Shown: positions 7,856-18,788, numbered from the stretch's first letter. The stretch is 64,000 nt of DNA from Candidatus Defluviicoccus seviourii (GCA_900609035.2 UXAT02000045.1:98418-162417); one strand, 5' to 3'. The notes: generated by a model from the letters alone, not told the origin. Numbers and translations: made by a program.

Positions 7856-9856
7856 ATGGTTAATCCCAGCCGACCGAAACGCGATATCTGCCGTGTCGCC
7901 GCCGCGGCGGTGTCGATCATGGCCGCACTTCTGGCAGCGGCTCCCGCGCGGGCGGCTGGCTTCGCCGGTGACGACTATTCGCTCGGCCGCCAAGCTCTCG
8001 CCGCCGCGCGCAGTGGCCGCTGCTGGGAGGCTTCGAGCCTTGCGAGCGGGATCACGGAACCGGTCGCGGTCAAGGTAGCCATGTGGACCTGCATCACCCG
8101 ATCTGATGGTGCCGCGAGCTTCTCCGAGATCGCCCGCTTCGTGAGCGAGAATCCGGACTGGCCGGAGCAGAAGCAAATGCGCCAGCGGGCTGAGGAGGCG
8201 ATCACCGTCGGCACGATGGCCGACGAGACCGTCGCCTGGTTCGGGCGTTTTCCGCCCGTCAGCGGTACCGGCCGGGTTCGCTACGTCGAGGCCTTACAGG
8301 CGGTTGGCCGCGACGCTGAAGCCGCGGAGGTGGCACGCAAGGCCTGGATCGAGAGCGATATTCCGCCGGCGGACGAGCGCGCGTTGTTGTCCGGCTTCGG
8401 CTGGGCGCTTGATAGCGAGGCGCATCGCCAGCGGCTCGATCGCCTGCTATGGCAAGGCAACATCGCCGCCGCGGAACGGCTGCTGAACGAGGTCGACGCC
8501 GACACGCGCGCCCTGGCCAACGCCCGGATCGGGCTACGCCGGCTCAGGATCAGCCCCTACGCGGCGTTCGACAGCGTCCCGGCACGGCTCCAGGACGATC
8601 CCGGCCTGCGCTATGAGATGGTCCGCTGGTACCGAAAGCAGGGCCCGCAGTCGGAGGCACGGCGCCTGCTCGCCAACTATCCCTCCAACGGCGGATATGC
8701 CGAACTGTGGTGGACTGAGCGGGCAGCACTCGCCCGCGATGCCCGCAATCAGGGCTCTTACGACGAAGCTTACGCGCTTGTGCGACCGCACGGACTGACA
8801 AACGGGAGCGAGTACGTCGATGCCGAGTGGCTCGCGGGCTGGCTCGCGCTGCGTTTCCTCAACGACCCGCGCACCGCGTTCGGGCACTTCACGAGCCTGT
8901 ACGACAACGTCCGCTATCCGGTCAGCCTTGCCCGCGCCGGGTACTGGGCCGGTCGCGCGGCAACGGTCATGGGCCGCGGCAGCACCGCCACGGAGTGGTA
9001 TCGCAAGGCAGCCGAGCATCAGAGTGTCTTCTACGGTCAGCTGGCCCAGAACCAGATTGAGCCCGGCGCCGGCAAGCCGCTGCCGCCCGATCCGCAGCCG
9101 GGCGCGGCCGAGCGACAGGCGCTCGCGGACCACGAGCTGGCCCGCGCCGCACGCCTGCTGGCCGCGTTGGGGGAACAAGACAGCCTGCGCTCGTTCCTCA
9201 TCCGCCTCGTCGAAATCAAGGATACGCCGGGCTGGCGCCAAGCCGTCGCCTCGTTCGCAGAGGGCTTGAGCCGCGGGGACCTGGCCGTCCTCGTCTCGCG
9301 CCGGGCCATCCGCGACGGCCATCTCCTGGTCGCGAGCGGCTATCCGGTTGTAAGCGTGCCGCGCACCTTCAACGGCTATCAGGACTCGGTCGAGGACGCG
9401 CTTATCCTTGCCGTCATCCGGCAGGAGAGCGGCTTCGACGTCGGAGCGGTCAGCAGCGCCGGCGCCCGGGGCCTGATGCAGCTGATGCCGGCGACCGCGC
9501 GCCAGGTCGCGTCCAAGCTCAACGTCAGCTTTTCGCCGTCCGCGTTGACGCAGGATCCGGAATACAACGTCAACCTCGGTCAATCGTACCTCGCGTCCCT
9601 GCTCGGGCGCTTTTCCGGGTCCTACGTGCTGGCGGTTGCCGGCTACAACGCCGGGCCGGCGCGCGCGAGCCGCTGGCTCGACGAGATCGGTGATCCGCGG
9701 GTGAGCGTCGAAGAAGCCGTCGACTGGATTGAGAAGATTCCGCTCTCGGAGACCCGGAATTACGTTCAGCGGACGATGGAGAACCTCCAGGTTTACCGCG
9801 CCATCCTCGGCGGATGGGTGGTCCCGCCCGCACTTGCGAGCGATCTCGTGCGCTGA
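7856..9856 (+). CDS. slt: Soluble lytic murein transglycosylase (Slt70-like)
   Basis: Lytic transglycosylases cleave the MurNAc-GlcNAc bond of peptidoglycan with formation of 1,6-anhydroMurNAc. The 666-residue precursor has a basic N terminus and an Ala-rich hydrophobic signal peptide ending near APARA (about residue 34), so it should be periplasmic. A long alpha-helical region of superhelical U/L type covers about residues 40-480. A C-terminal SLT domain follows, with catalytic Glu in VIRQESGFD, then GARGLMQLMPATA and AGYNAGP. The ATG at 7856 has an AGGA site upstream; ATGs at 7820 and 7838 are possible but extend the signal peptide. Confidence 0.92.
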   Translation: MVNPSRPKRDICRVAAAAVSIMAALLAAAPARAAGFAGDDYSLGRQALAAARSGRCWEASSLASGITEPVAVKVAMWTCITRSDGAASFSEIARFVSENPDWPEQKQMRQRAEEAITVGTMADETVAWFGRFPPVSGTGRVRYVEALQAVGRDAEAAEVARKAWIESDIPPADERALLSGFGWALDSEAHRQRLDRLLWQGNIAAAERLLNEVDADTRALANARIGLRRLRISPYAAFDSVPARLQDDPGLRYEMVRWYRKQGPQSEARRLLANYPSNGGYAELWWTERAALARDARNQGSYDEAYALVRPHGLTNGSEYVDAEWLAGWLALRFLNDPRTAFGHFTSLYDNVRYPVSLARAGYWAGRAATVMGRGSTATEWYRKAAEHQSVFYGQLAQNQIEPGAGKPLPPDPQPGAAERQALADHELARAARLLAALGEQDSLRSFLIRLVEIKDTPGWRQAVASFAEGLSRGDLAVLVSRRAIRDGHLLVASGYPVVSVPRTFNGYQDSVEDALILAVIRQESGFDVGAVSSAGARGLMQLMPATARQVASKLNVSFSPSALTQDPEYNVNLGQSYLASLLGRFSGSYVLAVAGYNAGPARASRWLDEIGDPRVSVEEAVDWIEKIPLSETRNYVQRTMENLQVYRAILGGWVVPPALASDLVR

Positions 9857-9925
9857 TAGCGCTCGCAACCGCCGTGCCGGCCAACAAGGGGGGCACAACG
9901 AAAATAAGGAACGAGGGAGGAGACC

Positions 9926-10615
9926 GTGGCCGCACCATTGCACCGTGACAATCTGGACGCATGCGTCTTCGACGCGTATGGGACGCTGTTCGACGTCCGC
10001 AGTGCCGCCGAGCGATGCAGCAAAGGTCTTGGCGAGCGAAAAGACGCGCTGCTTGCCTTGTGGCGTGCCAAACAGCTTGAATACAGCTGGCTGCGCAGCC
10101 TGCGCGGCGACTACATCGACTTCTGGCACGTCACCGGCGAGAGCCTCGACTACGCGATGGCCGCCACCGGGACGACCGACCCCCTGCTACGCAGCCGCCT
10201 CATGGCCGCGTATTTGACGCTGGAAGCGTACGCGGACGCCACGGATGCGGTCAGCCGGCTGCGCGCCACCGGGCTCAAGACCGCCGTTCTGTCCAACGGC
10301 TCGGCCAGCATGCTGACCGCCGCGGTCAGCAACTCAGGCCTGCACCGGCAGCTCGATTGGCTGATCTCGGTCGACGAGGTCCACGCATATAAGCCGCATC
10401 CTAGCGTCTACCGCTTGGCGACCGAGCGGCTGCAATGCCCCGCCAACCGCATCTGCTTCCTGTCCGCCAACACGTGGGATGCCTCGGCGGCGGCGCACTT
10501 CGGTTTTCGCGTCGTCTGGATCAACCGCGCCAATACCACCTTCGATCTGCTGCCGGGCAAACCGGAACGCGAGATCACGACGCTTGGCGCCTTGCCAGAC
10601 CTGCTCGGCGTCTGA
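9926..10615 (+). CDS. HAD-superfamily haloacid dehalogenase, type II
   Basis: The protein belongs to the L-2-haloacid dehalogenase branch of the HAD superfamily. Motif I is CVFDAYGTLFD with nucleophile Asp16, motif II is VLSNGS, motif III is HAYKPHPSVYRLA with the conserved Lys, and motif IV is LSANTWDASAAAHFGF. These match type II haloacid dehalogenases, which hydrolyse 2-haloalkanoates with inversion. Many chromosomal members have unknown natural substrates, so the exact activity is inferred from family only. The start is GTG at 9926 after a purine-rich GGGAGGAG site. It is followed by pncC after 9 nt. Confidence 0.85.
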   Translation: MAAPLHRDNLDACVFDAYGTLFDVRSAAERCSKGLGERKDALLALWRAKQLEYSWLRSLRGDYIDFWHVTGESLDYAMAATGTTDPLLRSRLMAAYLTLEAYADATDAVSRLRATGLKTAVLSNGSASMLTAAVSNSGLHRQLDWLISVDEVHAYKPHPSVYRLATERLQCPANRICFLSANTWDASAAAHFGFRVVWINRANTTFDLLPGKPEREITTLGALPDLLGV

Positions 10616-10624
10616 GGGCAGCCG

Positions 10625-11110
10625 ATGTTTCCCGCAGCACAGATCGAGCTGGCAATCGAGATCCTTGAGCGGTGCCGAAGCCGAGGCTTGCGCCTTGCTA
10701 CGGCGGAGTCGTGCACCGGCGGCCTGATCGCGGCCTGCCTGACGGATATCGCCGGCTCCTCGGATGTTTTCGAGCGCGGATTGGTGGCCTATGCCAACCA
10801 GGCAAAGATAGACCTGCTTGGTGTCACGCCGGAGTGCCTCGCCCGCTTCGGCGCTGTGAGCGAAGAGACCGCACGGGCCATGGCCGAGGGGGGGCTGGCC
10901 CGCTCCAAGGTCGATCTCTGCGTCGCGGTGACCGGCATTGCCGGCCCCGGCGGCGGCAGCGCCGGACGGCCGGTGGGCCTGGTCCATTTCGCCACCGCCG
11001 GCCGCGACCAGCCGACCCGGCACGCGCGCAGTCTTTTCAGCGGCGATCGCCAGGCGGTGCGCCAGGCAACGGTGACGCGTGCGTTTGAACTGCTGCGGGC
11101 CTGCCTGTAG
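10625..11110 (+). CDS. pncC: Nicotinamide-nucleotide amidohydrolase (PncC, CinA C-terminal domain)
   Basis: PncC deamidates NMN to nicotinate mononucleotide in pyridine nucleotide recycling. The 161-residue protein is the stand-alone CinA C-terminal domain. It shows TAESCTGGLIAACLTDIAGSS with the catalytic Ser/Thr region, GLVAYANQAKIDLLGV, and VAVTGIAGPGGGSAGRPVG. No N-terminal molybdopterin-binding-like CinA domain is attached. It lies 9 nt after the HAD hydrolase gene. Its 3' end overlaps the opposite-strand COQ10/RatA-like gene by 74 nt, an unusually long convergent overlap. Confidence 0.91.
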   Translation: MFPAAQIELAIEILERCRSRGLRLATAESCTGGLIAACLTDIAGSSDVFERGLVAYANQAKIDLLGVTPECLARFGAVSEETARAMAEGGLARSKVDLCVAVTGIAGPGGGSAGRPVGLVHFATAGRDQPTRHARSLFSGDRQAVRQATVTRAFELLRACL

Positions 11111-11567
11111 GCGCGGAACCTTGCAGCGCGTCGCCGGCGTAAAGAGTCACCGCGCGCCGTTCAAAGGCGTTCACCATCCGCTGCACCGCCTCGTTGAACA
11201 GCTTGCCCATCATCTTCTGCAGCGTACGCGAGCGGAACTCGAAATCGATATAGAAATCAATGACACAGTGGCCTTCGGCGTTGGCAGCAAAGGTCCAATG
11301 GTTGGTGAGGTAGCGGAACGGGCCGTCGTAGTAGGCGACGTCGATCCGGTTGGGGCGCGACAGCTCGACGCGCGACGTGAACCGCTCGCGGATCATCTTG
11401 AAGCCAATGACAAGATCGGCGACCAGCCGCTGCGGCGTCTCCCAGCGGCGGATGCGGCAGGCCACGCACCAGGGCAGGAACTCAGGGTAGCGCTCGACAT
11501 CCGCCACCAGGTCGAACATCTGCTCCGGGGTGAAGGGGACGGTCCGCGTCTCGGCGTGGGTCGGCAT
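11037..11567 (-). CDS. COQ10/RatA-family START-domain protein (ubiquinone-binding)
   Basis: This family of the SRPBCC/START fold includes Coq10, which binds ubiquinone and supports respiration, and E. coli RatA. The 176-residue protein begins with HAETRTVPFTPEQMFDLVAD and YPEFLPWC, then has DLVIGFKMIRERFTSRV and IDFYIDFEFRSRTLQ, all characteristic of COQ10/RatA. The last roughly 30 residues are low-complexity and lie in the 74-nt overlap with pncC. It follows lipA by 23 nt in the same direction, consistent with the alphaproteobacterial lipA-coq10 pairing. A quinone-chaperone role is more likely than toxin activity. Confidence 0.88.
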   Translation of the reverse strand: MPTHAETRTVPFTPEQMFDLVADVERYPEFLPWCVACRIRRWETPQRLVADLVIGFKMIRERFTSRVELSRPNRIDVAYYDGPFRYLTNHWTFAANAEGHCVIDFYIDFEFRSRTLQKMMGKLFNEAVQRMVNAFERRAVTLYAGDALQGSAPTGRPAAVQTHASPLPGAPPGDRR

Positions 11568-11590
11568 GCTCCGGAAGCGTCTTTCGCCCG

Positions 11591-12532
11591 TTAAGCCTGT
11601 TGGAGCTGCTGCTGGCGGGCGCGCCGCAAGTCCTCGAAGTCACGGTCGGCATGGTAGGACGACCGCGTCAGCGGCGACGACGCGATCATCAGAAACCTTT
11701 TCGCGGCTCCGATCTGCCGGTACTCCTCGAATTCCTCGGGCGTCACGAAACGGTCGACTGCGGCGTGGCGCGGCGTCGGCTGCAGATACTGGCCGATGGT
11801 GAGGAAATCGACGCCGGCACAGACCAGGTCGTCCATGACCTGCAGGATCTCGCCCCGCGTTTCGCCGAGGCCGACCATGATCCCCGACTTGGTGAACAGC
11901 CCTGGCCGCACCTCCTTGGCGCGCTCCAGGCAGCGCAATGAGTGGTAGTAGCGGGCGCCGGGCCGGATGGTCGGATAAAGCCGCGGCACGGTCTCAAGGT
12001 TGTGGTTGAACACGTCCGGGCCAGCCGCGGCAACGCTCTCAAGCGCTCCCGGCTTGTTGCGGAAATCGGGCGTCAGCACCTCGATCGTGGTCGTGGGCGA
12101 GGCGGCGCGGACCCGCTCGATGCAGGCGACGAATTGCGCCGCGCCACCATCGGCAAGATCGTCGCGATCGACGGATGTAATGACCGCGTGCTTCAAGCCC
12201 ATGGTGACGATGCTCGAAGCGACGCTCTCCGGCTCGTGCGCGTTGACCGCGCCGGGCTTGCCGGTGGCAACGTTACAAAACGCACAGGCGCGGGTGCAAA
12301 TGTCGCCCAAAATCATGAAAGTCGCGTGCTTGCGGGCCCAGCACTCGCCGATGTTCGGGCACGCCGCCTCCTCGCAGACGGTGTGCAGGTTGTGCGCGCG
12401 CATCAAACGGCGTGTTTCGCCAAAGCCTTGCGAGGTTGGCGCCTTGACCCGGATCCAGGCCGGCTTGCGCGGCGACGGGTTCTCTGGCCGGTGCGCCTTC
12501 TCCGGATGGCGAACGGGGGAATCAGTCGTCAT
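11591..12532 (-). CDS. lipA: Lipoyl synthase
   Basis: LipA is a radical SAM enzyme that inserts two sulfurs into octanoyl groups on lipoyl domains. The 313-residue protein has the auxiliary-cluster motif [12 protein letters not shown], the radical-[11 protein letters not shown] motif, and the C-terminal RSSYHAD motif whose Ser ligates the auxiliary cluster. The ATG at 12532 (MTTDSPV) is chosen; the frame also has an ATG at 12568. It lies 63 nt downstream of lpdA, so the enzyme that lipoylates E2 and the E1-beta lipoyl domain is encoded directly after them. Confidence 0.95.
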   Translation of the reverse strand: MTTDSPVRHPEKAHRPENPSPRKPAWIRVKAPTSQGFGETRRLMRAHNLHTVCEEAACPNIGECWARKHATFMILGDICTRACAFCNVATGKPGAVNAHEPESVASSIVTMGLKHAVITSVDRDDLADGGAAQFVACIERVRAASPTTTIEVLTPDFRNKPGALESVAAAGPDVFNHNLETVPRLYPTIRPGARYYHSLRCLERAKEVRPGLFTKSGIMVGLGETRGEILQVMDDLVCAGVDFLTIGQYLQPTPRHAAVDRFVTPEEFEEYRQIGAAKRFLMIASSPLTRSSYHADRDFEDLRRARQQQLQQA

Positions 12533-12595
12533 ATGTGGCCATATGTCATCCGCGCCGGGACCGTTCAAGGAAGTGCGCCGCGGCGGGCGGGCGCA

Positions 12596-13993
12596 TCAGA
12601 AATGCACCGCGCGGCCGAAGGCATCGAGCACCGATTCGTGCATCATCTCCGACAGCGTTGGGTGCGGGAACACGGTCGCCATGAGTTCGGCCTCGGTGGT
12701 CTCCAGCGTCCGCGCGATGCCGTAACCCTGGATCAGCTCGGTCACTTCCGCACCCACCATGTGCGCGCCCAGGAGCTCGCCGGTCTTCTCGTCGAACACG
12801 GTCTTGACCATCCCTTCCGGCTCGCCGAGCGCGATCGCCTTGCCGTTGCCGATGAAGGGGAAGCGGCCAACCTTGATGGCGTAGCCACGATCACGCGCCG
12901 CCTTTTCGGTCAGGCCGACGCTCGCCACCTGCGGCCGGCTGTAGGTGCAGCCGGGGATGCGGCTGACATCGAGCGGATGCACGCCTTTGACGCCCGCGAT
13001 CTTCTCGACACACAGCACCCCCTCGTGGCTCGCCTTGTGCGCCAGCCACGGCGGGCCGGCGACATCGCCGATCGCGTACACGCCCGGCTCGCCGGTGCGG
13101 CACCACTCGTCGATGACGATGTGCGCCCTGTCGACCTTGACCTTGGTCCCTTCGAGGCCCAGGTCCTCGACGTTGCCGACGATGCCAACCGCGAGGATCA
13201 CGCGCTCGGCCTCGACCTCCGACTTCTTGCCGCCGCCCTCCAGCGAAGCCCGGACCTTGTCGCCGGTCTTGGTCAGCCCCTTGACCGAAGTGCCGGTGTG
13301 AATCGCGATGCCCTGCTTTTCAAACGCTTTGCGGGCGAAGGCCGAAATCTCCTCGTCCTCCACGGGTAGGATGCGATCGAGGATTTCGACCACCGTCACT
13401 TCCGCGCCCAAGGTGCGGTAGAAGCTCGCGAACTCGATGCCGATCGCGCCCGAGCCCACCACCAGCAACGACTTCGGCATCGCCGCCGGCACCATGGCTT
13501 CCTTGTAGGTCCAGATCAGCTTGCCGTCCGGCTCCAGGCCGGGCAGGCTGCGCGCACGGGCGCCGGTCGCAAGGATGATGTGCTTGGCCTTCAGCGCCGT
13601 CGTCGTGCCATTCTTGGTGCAATTGAGCGTGCCGGCGCCGGCCAGGCGGCCGCGGCCATCGAACACGGTGACCTTGTTCTTGCGCAGCAGATGCGCCACG
13701 CCCTGGTTGAGCTGCCCCGCGATCTTGCGCGAGCGCTCGACCACCTTCGCAAGGTCGAAGCTGGCCTCCTTGACCGTGAGGCCGAAGGCGCTCGCGTGCT
13801 TGATCGCGTCGTAGACCTCGGCCGTGCGAAGAAGCGCCTTGGTCGGAATGCAGCCCCAGTTCAGGCAGATGCCGCCCAAGTGCTGCTCCTCGACCAGCGC
13901 CGTCTTCAGGCCCAACTGGGCAGCGCGGATGGCGGCGACGTAGCCACCGGGCCCGCCGCCGACAACAATGAGATCGAAGGATGTGTCTGCCAC
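12596..13993 (-). CDS. lpdA: Dihydrolipoyl dehydrogenase (E3)
   Basis: E3 reoxidises dihydrolipoamide of the pyruvate dehydrogenase complex and passes electrons to NAD. The 465-residue flavoprotein has the FAD-binding GGGPGGYVAAIRAAQLG, the redox-active disulfide GGICLNWGCIPTKALL, the NAD-binding GSGAIGIEF region, and the C-terminal HPTLSEMMHE with the active-site His. There are two candidate GTG starts: 14005 overlaps the pdhC stop as GTGA, and 13993 starts VADTSFDLIVVG; the latter is used. It is the fourth gene of the pdh operon. Confidence 0.94.
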   Translation of the reverse strand: MADTSFDLIVVGGGPGGYVAAIRAAQLGLKTALVEEQHLGGICLNWGCIPTKALLRTAEVYDAIKHASAFGLTVKEASFDLAKVVERSRKIAGQLNQGVAHLLRKNKVTVFDGRGRLAGAGTLNCTKNGTTTALKAKHIILATGARARSLPGLEPDGKLIWTYKEAMVPAAMPKSLLVVGSGAIGIEFASFYRTLGAEVTVVEILDRILPVEDEEISAFARKAFEKQGIAIHTGTSVKGLTKTGDKVRASLEGGGKKSEVEAERVILAVGIVGNVEDLGLEGTKVKVDRAHIVIDEWCRTGEPGVYAIGDVAGPPWLAHKASHEGVLCVEKIAGVKGVHPLDVSRIPGCTYSRPQVASVGLTEKAARDRGYAIKVGRFPFIGNGKAIALGEPEGMVKTVFDEKTGELLGAHMVGAEVTELIQGYGIARTLETTEAELMATVFPHPTLSEMMHESVLDAFGRAVHF

Positions 13994-14001
13994 GGCCGTT
14001 C

Positions 14002-15288
14002 TCACAACAGCATCGTCAACGGGTCCTCGATCAGACCCTTGAACACTTTCAGGAAGCTCGCACCCTTGGCGCCATCGACGGAGCGATGGTCGGCTGAGAG
14101 CGTGCAGCTCATCATGGTCCCGATCGCGAGCGCGCCGTCCTTGACGATCGGCCGCTTCTCGGCGGCACCGACCGCGAGCAGGCACGACTGCGGCGGGTTG
14201 ATGATGGCGGCAAACTCCTTGATGCCGTACATACCGAGGTTGGAGACGGTGAAGCCGCCGCCGACGTACTCCTCCGGCATCAGCTTGCTCTCCCGAGCGC
14301 GGCCAGCCAAGTGCTTGATCTCGTTCGAGATCGCCGCCAGCCCCTTGGCATCGGCTTTGCGCACGATCGGCGTGATCAGGCCGTTCGGGGCCGCCACGGC
14401 GACGGCGACGTCGACCGTCTGGTAGAAGCGGATGGCCTCATCGGTCCAGCTACAGTTGGCATCGGGGTAGGCCCGCAGCGCCAGCGCCACGGCGCGGATG
14501 ACGAAGTCGTTGACGCTGAGCTTGAACGCCGCTGGCCCCTCCCCAGTGCGCGCGTTGAGCTTGTCGCGCAGTTCCAACAGCGGATCGATGTTGCACTCGA
14601 TGGTGAGGTAATAGTGCGGGATGTCGCGCTTGGAATCGCTCAAGCGGCGCGCGATCACCTTGCGCATCGTGCTGTTGGCGACCTCGACATAAGGCGTCTC
14701 GAACGGCTGGGGCGCCGCCGCTGGCGCCGCTGCGGGCGCCGGTTTCGCAGCCTGGGGCGCCGCTGCCGGTTTGGCCGCGGGCGGCGCCTGTTTCGCCGCT
14801 TCGACATCGGCCTTGATGATCCGGCCGCGCGGTCCGGAGCCCTTGATGGCGGCGAGATCGAGGCCGGCCTCGGCCGCCATCCGCTTCGCCAGCGGGCTCG
14901 CGAAGATCCGCGCGCCGGCAGCCTGGGCGGGGGCCGCAGGCGACGGCGAAGGAGGTGCTGCCGGAGCCGCAGCAGGTGCTGCAGGCGCTGGAGCGGCCGC
15001 TTTGGCCGGCGCGGGAGTGCCGGCAGTGAGCGCCTTCGCATCCTCCCCCTCGACGAGGATCATCGCGATCGGCGTATTGACGGCGACATGCTCTGAGCCC
15101 TCGGCAACGAGGATCTTGCCGAGCACCCCCTCGTCGACCGCCTCGACCTCCATCGTCGCCTTGTCGGTTTCGATCTCGGCAATCACGTCGCCGGAATTGA
15201 CCGTCTCGCCTTCACTTTTCAGCCAGCGTGCAAGCTTGCCCTCGGTCATCGTCGGCGAGAGCGCCGGCATCAGCACTTCGATCGGCAT
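14002..15288 (-). CDS. pdhC: Pyruvate dehydrogenase E2, dihydrolipoyllysine acetyltransferase
   Basis: E2 forms the core of the pyruvate dehydrogenase complex and transfers acetyl groups to CoA. The 428-residue protein has one N-terminal lipoyl domain with the lipoylated Lys in [11 protein letters not shown]. An Ala/Pro linker (about residues 90-130) follows, then a peripheral-subunit binding domain ([10 protein letters not shown] through [12 protein letters not shown]). A second Ala/Pro linker leads to the catalytic domain ending in [17 protein letters not shown] with the HxxxD active site. It lies 17 nt after pdhB. Confidence 0.96.
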   Translation of the reverse strand: MPIEVLMPALSPTMTEGKLARWLKSEGETVNSGDVIAEIETDKATMEVEAVDEGVLGKILVAEGSEHVAVNTPIAMILVEGEDAKALTAGTPAPAKAAAPAPAAPAAAPAAPPSPSPAAPAQAAGARIFASPLAKRMAAEAGLDLAAIKGSGPRGRIIKADVEAAKQAPPAAKPAAAPQAAKPAPAAAPAAAPQPFETPYVEVANSTMRKVIARRLSDSKRDIPHYYLTIECNIDPLLELRDKLNARTGEGPAAFKLSVNDFVIRAVALALRAYPDANCSWTDEAIRFYQTVDVAVAVAAPNGLITPIVRKADAKGLAAISNEIKHLAGRARESKLMPEEYVGGGFTVSNLGMYGIKEFAAIINPPQSCLLAVGAAEKRPIVKDGALAIGTMMSCTLSADHRSVDGAKGASFLKVFKGLIEDPLTMLL

Positions 15289-15305
15289 GGCGCAAGGCTC
15301 CCGGG

Positions 15306-16667
<1,362 letters not shown>

Positions 16668-16710
16668 GAAAGCCCTCCCGTGGCAGGCGATTGTCCCGCC
16701 GCCCGCGTTG

Positions 16711-17775
16711 TTAAGCCTCGATCAGAATGTCCGTGTAGAGCTCGGAAGGATCCGGTTCGGGATCGGTCTGGGCGAACTCGGCCGATTCGTTGACGATCGC
16801 CTTTACCTTGCGATCGATCTCCTTGAGGGCACCCTCGTCGGAATAGCCGCCGTCCAGGATCAGCGCCCGCAGCCGCTCGATCGGATCGCTGGTCTTGCGG
16901 ACCTCGCTCACCTCTTCCTTGGTGCGGTACTTCGCAGGGTCGGACATCGAGTGGCCGCGGTAGCGATAGGTCTGCAGTTCCATGACATACGGCCCCTCGC
17001 CGGCGCGCACCTTGGCCGCGACCTCCTCGCCCGCTGCCTTGACATCCAAGACATTCATGCCGTCGACGATCATGCCCGGAATGCCGAACGCATCGCCGCG
17101 ACGGTAGAAATCGGTCTTGGCGGACGCCCGCTCGATCGCGGTGCCCATGGCGTAGCGGTTGTTCTCGATGATGAAGATGATGGGAAGCTTCCACAACGCC
17201 GCCATGTTGTAAGCCTCATAAACCTGGCCCTGGTTGGCGGCGCCGTCCCCATAGTAGCAGTAGTTGATGCCGCCATCGCCCGTGTAGCGGTGGGCGAAGG
17301 CCAGGCCAGCACCCAAAGGCACCGAAGCGCCGACGATACCGTGGCCGCCGTAGAAGCGCTTCTCGCGGCTGAACATGTGCATCGAGCCGCCCTTGCCCTT
17401 GGAATAGCCGCCGCGGCGCCCGGTCAGCTCGGCCATCACACCCTTGGCGTCCATCCCGCAGGCGAGCATATGGCCATGATCGCGGTAGGTGGTGATGACG
17501 GTGTCTTGCTCCTTGGCCGTCGCTTGCAGGCCGACGACGACCGCCTCTTGGCCAATGTAGAGGTGGCAGAAGCCTTGAATCAGTCCCATGCCATAGAGCT
17601 GGCCGGCCTTCTCCTCAAAGCGGCGAATGAGCAGCATCTGCTCGTAGTACCCCAACAGCTCACGCGGCTCGATCGCCTGCGCGGTTGCCGTTTTCGCCTG
17701 GGTACCGGCTTCCTCCCCGGCCGCCGACTTGGTTTCCGCCGACTTGGTTTCCGCCGGCTTGGTTTCCGTCGCCAT
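16711..17775 (-). CDS. pdhA: Pyruvate dehydrogenase E1 alpha
   Basis: E1-alpha carries the ThDP-binding and phosphorylation-loop regions of pyruvate dehydrogenase. The 354-residue product contains the ThDP motif [19 protein letters not shown] ending in [25 protein letters not shown] near the N terminus, and the loop [15 protein letters not shown]. The first 25 residues are a Lys/Glu/Thr-rich segment with a repeated [11 protein letters not shown] unit, probably unstructured. The ATG at 17775 has an AAGGGA site 6 nt upstream and is preferred to the ATG at 17790. It is the first gene of the operon. Confidence 0.95.
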   Translation of the reverse strand: MATETKPAETKSAETKSAAGEEAGTQAKTATAQAIEPRELLGYYEQMLLIRRFEEKAGQLYGMGLIQGFCHLYIGQEAVVVGLQATAKEQDTVITTYRDHGHMLACGMDAKGVMAELTGRRGGYSKGKGGSMHMFSREKRFYGGHGIVGASVPLGAGLAFAHRYTGDGGINYCYYGDGAANQGQVYEAYNMAALWKLPIIFIIENNRYAMGTAIERASAKTDFYRRGDAFGIPGMIVDGMNVLDVKAAGEEVAAKVRAGEGPYVMELQTYRYRGHSMSDPAKYRTKEEVSEVRKTSDPIERLRALILDGGYSDEGALKEIDRKVKAIVNESAEFAQTDPEPDPSELYTDILIEA

Positions 17776-17873
17776 GGAACGTCCCTTCACGACTGGTCGT
17801 TGAGTTGCCCCCCGACACGCGCGGGGGCGGCTCCGCTCTGCCGAAGCACTTGCTCACAGGCAGATGCCATCGA

Positions 17874-17902
17874 AGATTATTGCTGACGCGACTTAATTAC
17901 AA
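17874..17902 (-). promoter_or_regulatory. Candidate sigma70-type promoter of the pdh operon
   Basis: Reading the minus strand, TTGTAA (17902-17897) and TAATCT (17879-17874) are separated by 17 nt and lie about 100 nt upstream of the pdhA ATG. The surrounding 185-bp gap is the only non-coding stretch upstream of the operon. The call rests on sequence match alone. Confidence 0.35.
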
Positions 17903-17960
17903 GCGCCGGGGGAACGGCCGAGGTGGCCTGGCGCGGCCGGCGGGCTTAAGGCGGCAGTGC

Positions 17961-18332
17961 CTACCGGTGCGTGGCGCCAGCGTCAGCGCTGCTGCGAGCA
18001 GACGTCTCGCGCGGCCCCGTCGGTTCAGTCAAGATCACGATCTCATCGCGGGCGCCGAAGTTGAGGCGCCGCCGCGCCCATTCATCGAGCATATCGCGAT
18101 CGAGTGCATCGGGATCCAGGAGGCGCACCCGCTCGTCCAACGTCCTGCGCTCCGCCTCACTCTCGGCCAGGCTCGCCCGGGCGATCGCGATCTGCTCGCG
18201 AAAGACCTTCCACGCCAACAAGCCGCGGTCGCCCTGCACGATATGGTACGCCATGTAGCCGAGCCCGCAGACGCCGACGGCCGGCCAGATCACATGCCGC
18301 GCACGTATCTTCAGCGCATACAAGAAGCCCAT
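17961..18332 (-). CDS. ftsB: Cell-division protein FtsB (septum formation initiator family)
   Basis: FtsB is a bitopic membrane protein that links FtsQ and FtsL and activates septal peptidoglycan synthesis. The 123-residue product has a short basic cytoplasmic end (ALKIRARHV), one membrane segment (WPAVGVCGLGYMAYHIV), a coiled coil with heptad-like Leu and Glu (about residues 45-80), and the conserved LDPDALDRDMLDEWARRRLNF. An in-frame ATG at 18422 would add 30 residues. The shorter start at 18332 matches related proteins and has GAGGTGG upstream. It lies between eno and pdhA, the normal alphaproteobacterial place for ftsB. Confidence 0.86.
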   Translation of the reverse strand: MGFLYALKIRARHVIWPAVGVCGLGYMAYHIVQGDRGLLAWKVFREQIAIARASLAESEAERRTLDERVRLLDPDALDRDMLDEWARRRLNFGARDEIVILTEPTGPRETSARSSADAGATHR

Positions 18333-18552
18333 CGCCTGCTGCCACCTCGCCCCGAGCGCAGCCGGCAGCGCCCTTGCCTGCCAGCGCCCTGCGCTCTCGC
18401 CGCTTTCGAGATAAGCTACCACAGGTCTACCATATAAGCGAGAACAAGAAGCAAGACACCCAACATAATGTGTCTGGCCAGGAGCGCCCTACGTCAGCGC
18501 CGCCGAACGAGCAGACCCATGACAGGCCCGCTCGCGGGCGGATGACGCCCGT

Positions 18553-18586
18553 CGGCACAAACAGAGCTTGCGTTCTGTTTGTGCCG
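18553..18586. repeat. Perfect 13-bp inverted repeat with 8-nt loop
   Basis: The arms CGGCACAAACAGA (18553-18565) and TCTGTTTGTGCCG (18574-18586) are exact reverse complements around an 8-nt loop. No T tract follows on either strand, so it does not look like an intrinsic terminator. It could be a protein-binding palindrome, an mRNA-stabilising hairpin in the 3' flank of eno, or a remnant of a mobile element end. Only one copy was noticed in the window. Confidence 0.75.
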
Positions 18587-18702
18587 AACGTGCATGCGGA
18601 TCAACATGGTCCCCAGCGACAAGCGTGCTCGGGCATGCAACGCCCGATCGCCTCGCAGCGCTGGGGTTCCGACTCCAGCAGACAATTCACCCAACCCTCT
18701 GT

Positions 18703-18788
18703 CGTCATGGCCGGCGCAGGCCGGCCATCCACGCCTATTGCGCCCGAAAGTAAGTCGTGGATGCGCGGGCCAAGCCCGCGCATGACGG
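18703..18788. repeat. Two-hairpin intergenic palindromic repeat, copy 1
   Basis: The element starts CGTCATGG and ends CATGACGG. It contains one hairpin of GGCCGG/CCGGCC type, a short spacer, GTGGATG, and a second hairpin GCGCGGGC/GCCCGCGC. The same plan occurs at 32258-32345, so this is a repeated non-coding element. Similar CGTCATGGCCGG... repeats are abundant between genes in many alphaproteobacterial genomes. Confidence 0.8.

Noticed and set aside
8534..10129. 531-residue minus-strand open frame
   Set aside because: It is antisense to the lytic transglycosylase and part of the HAD gene, with no domain resemblance.
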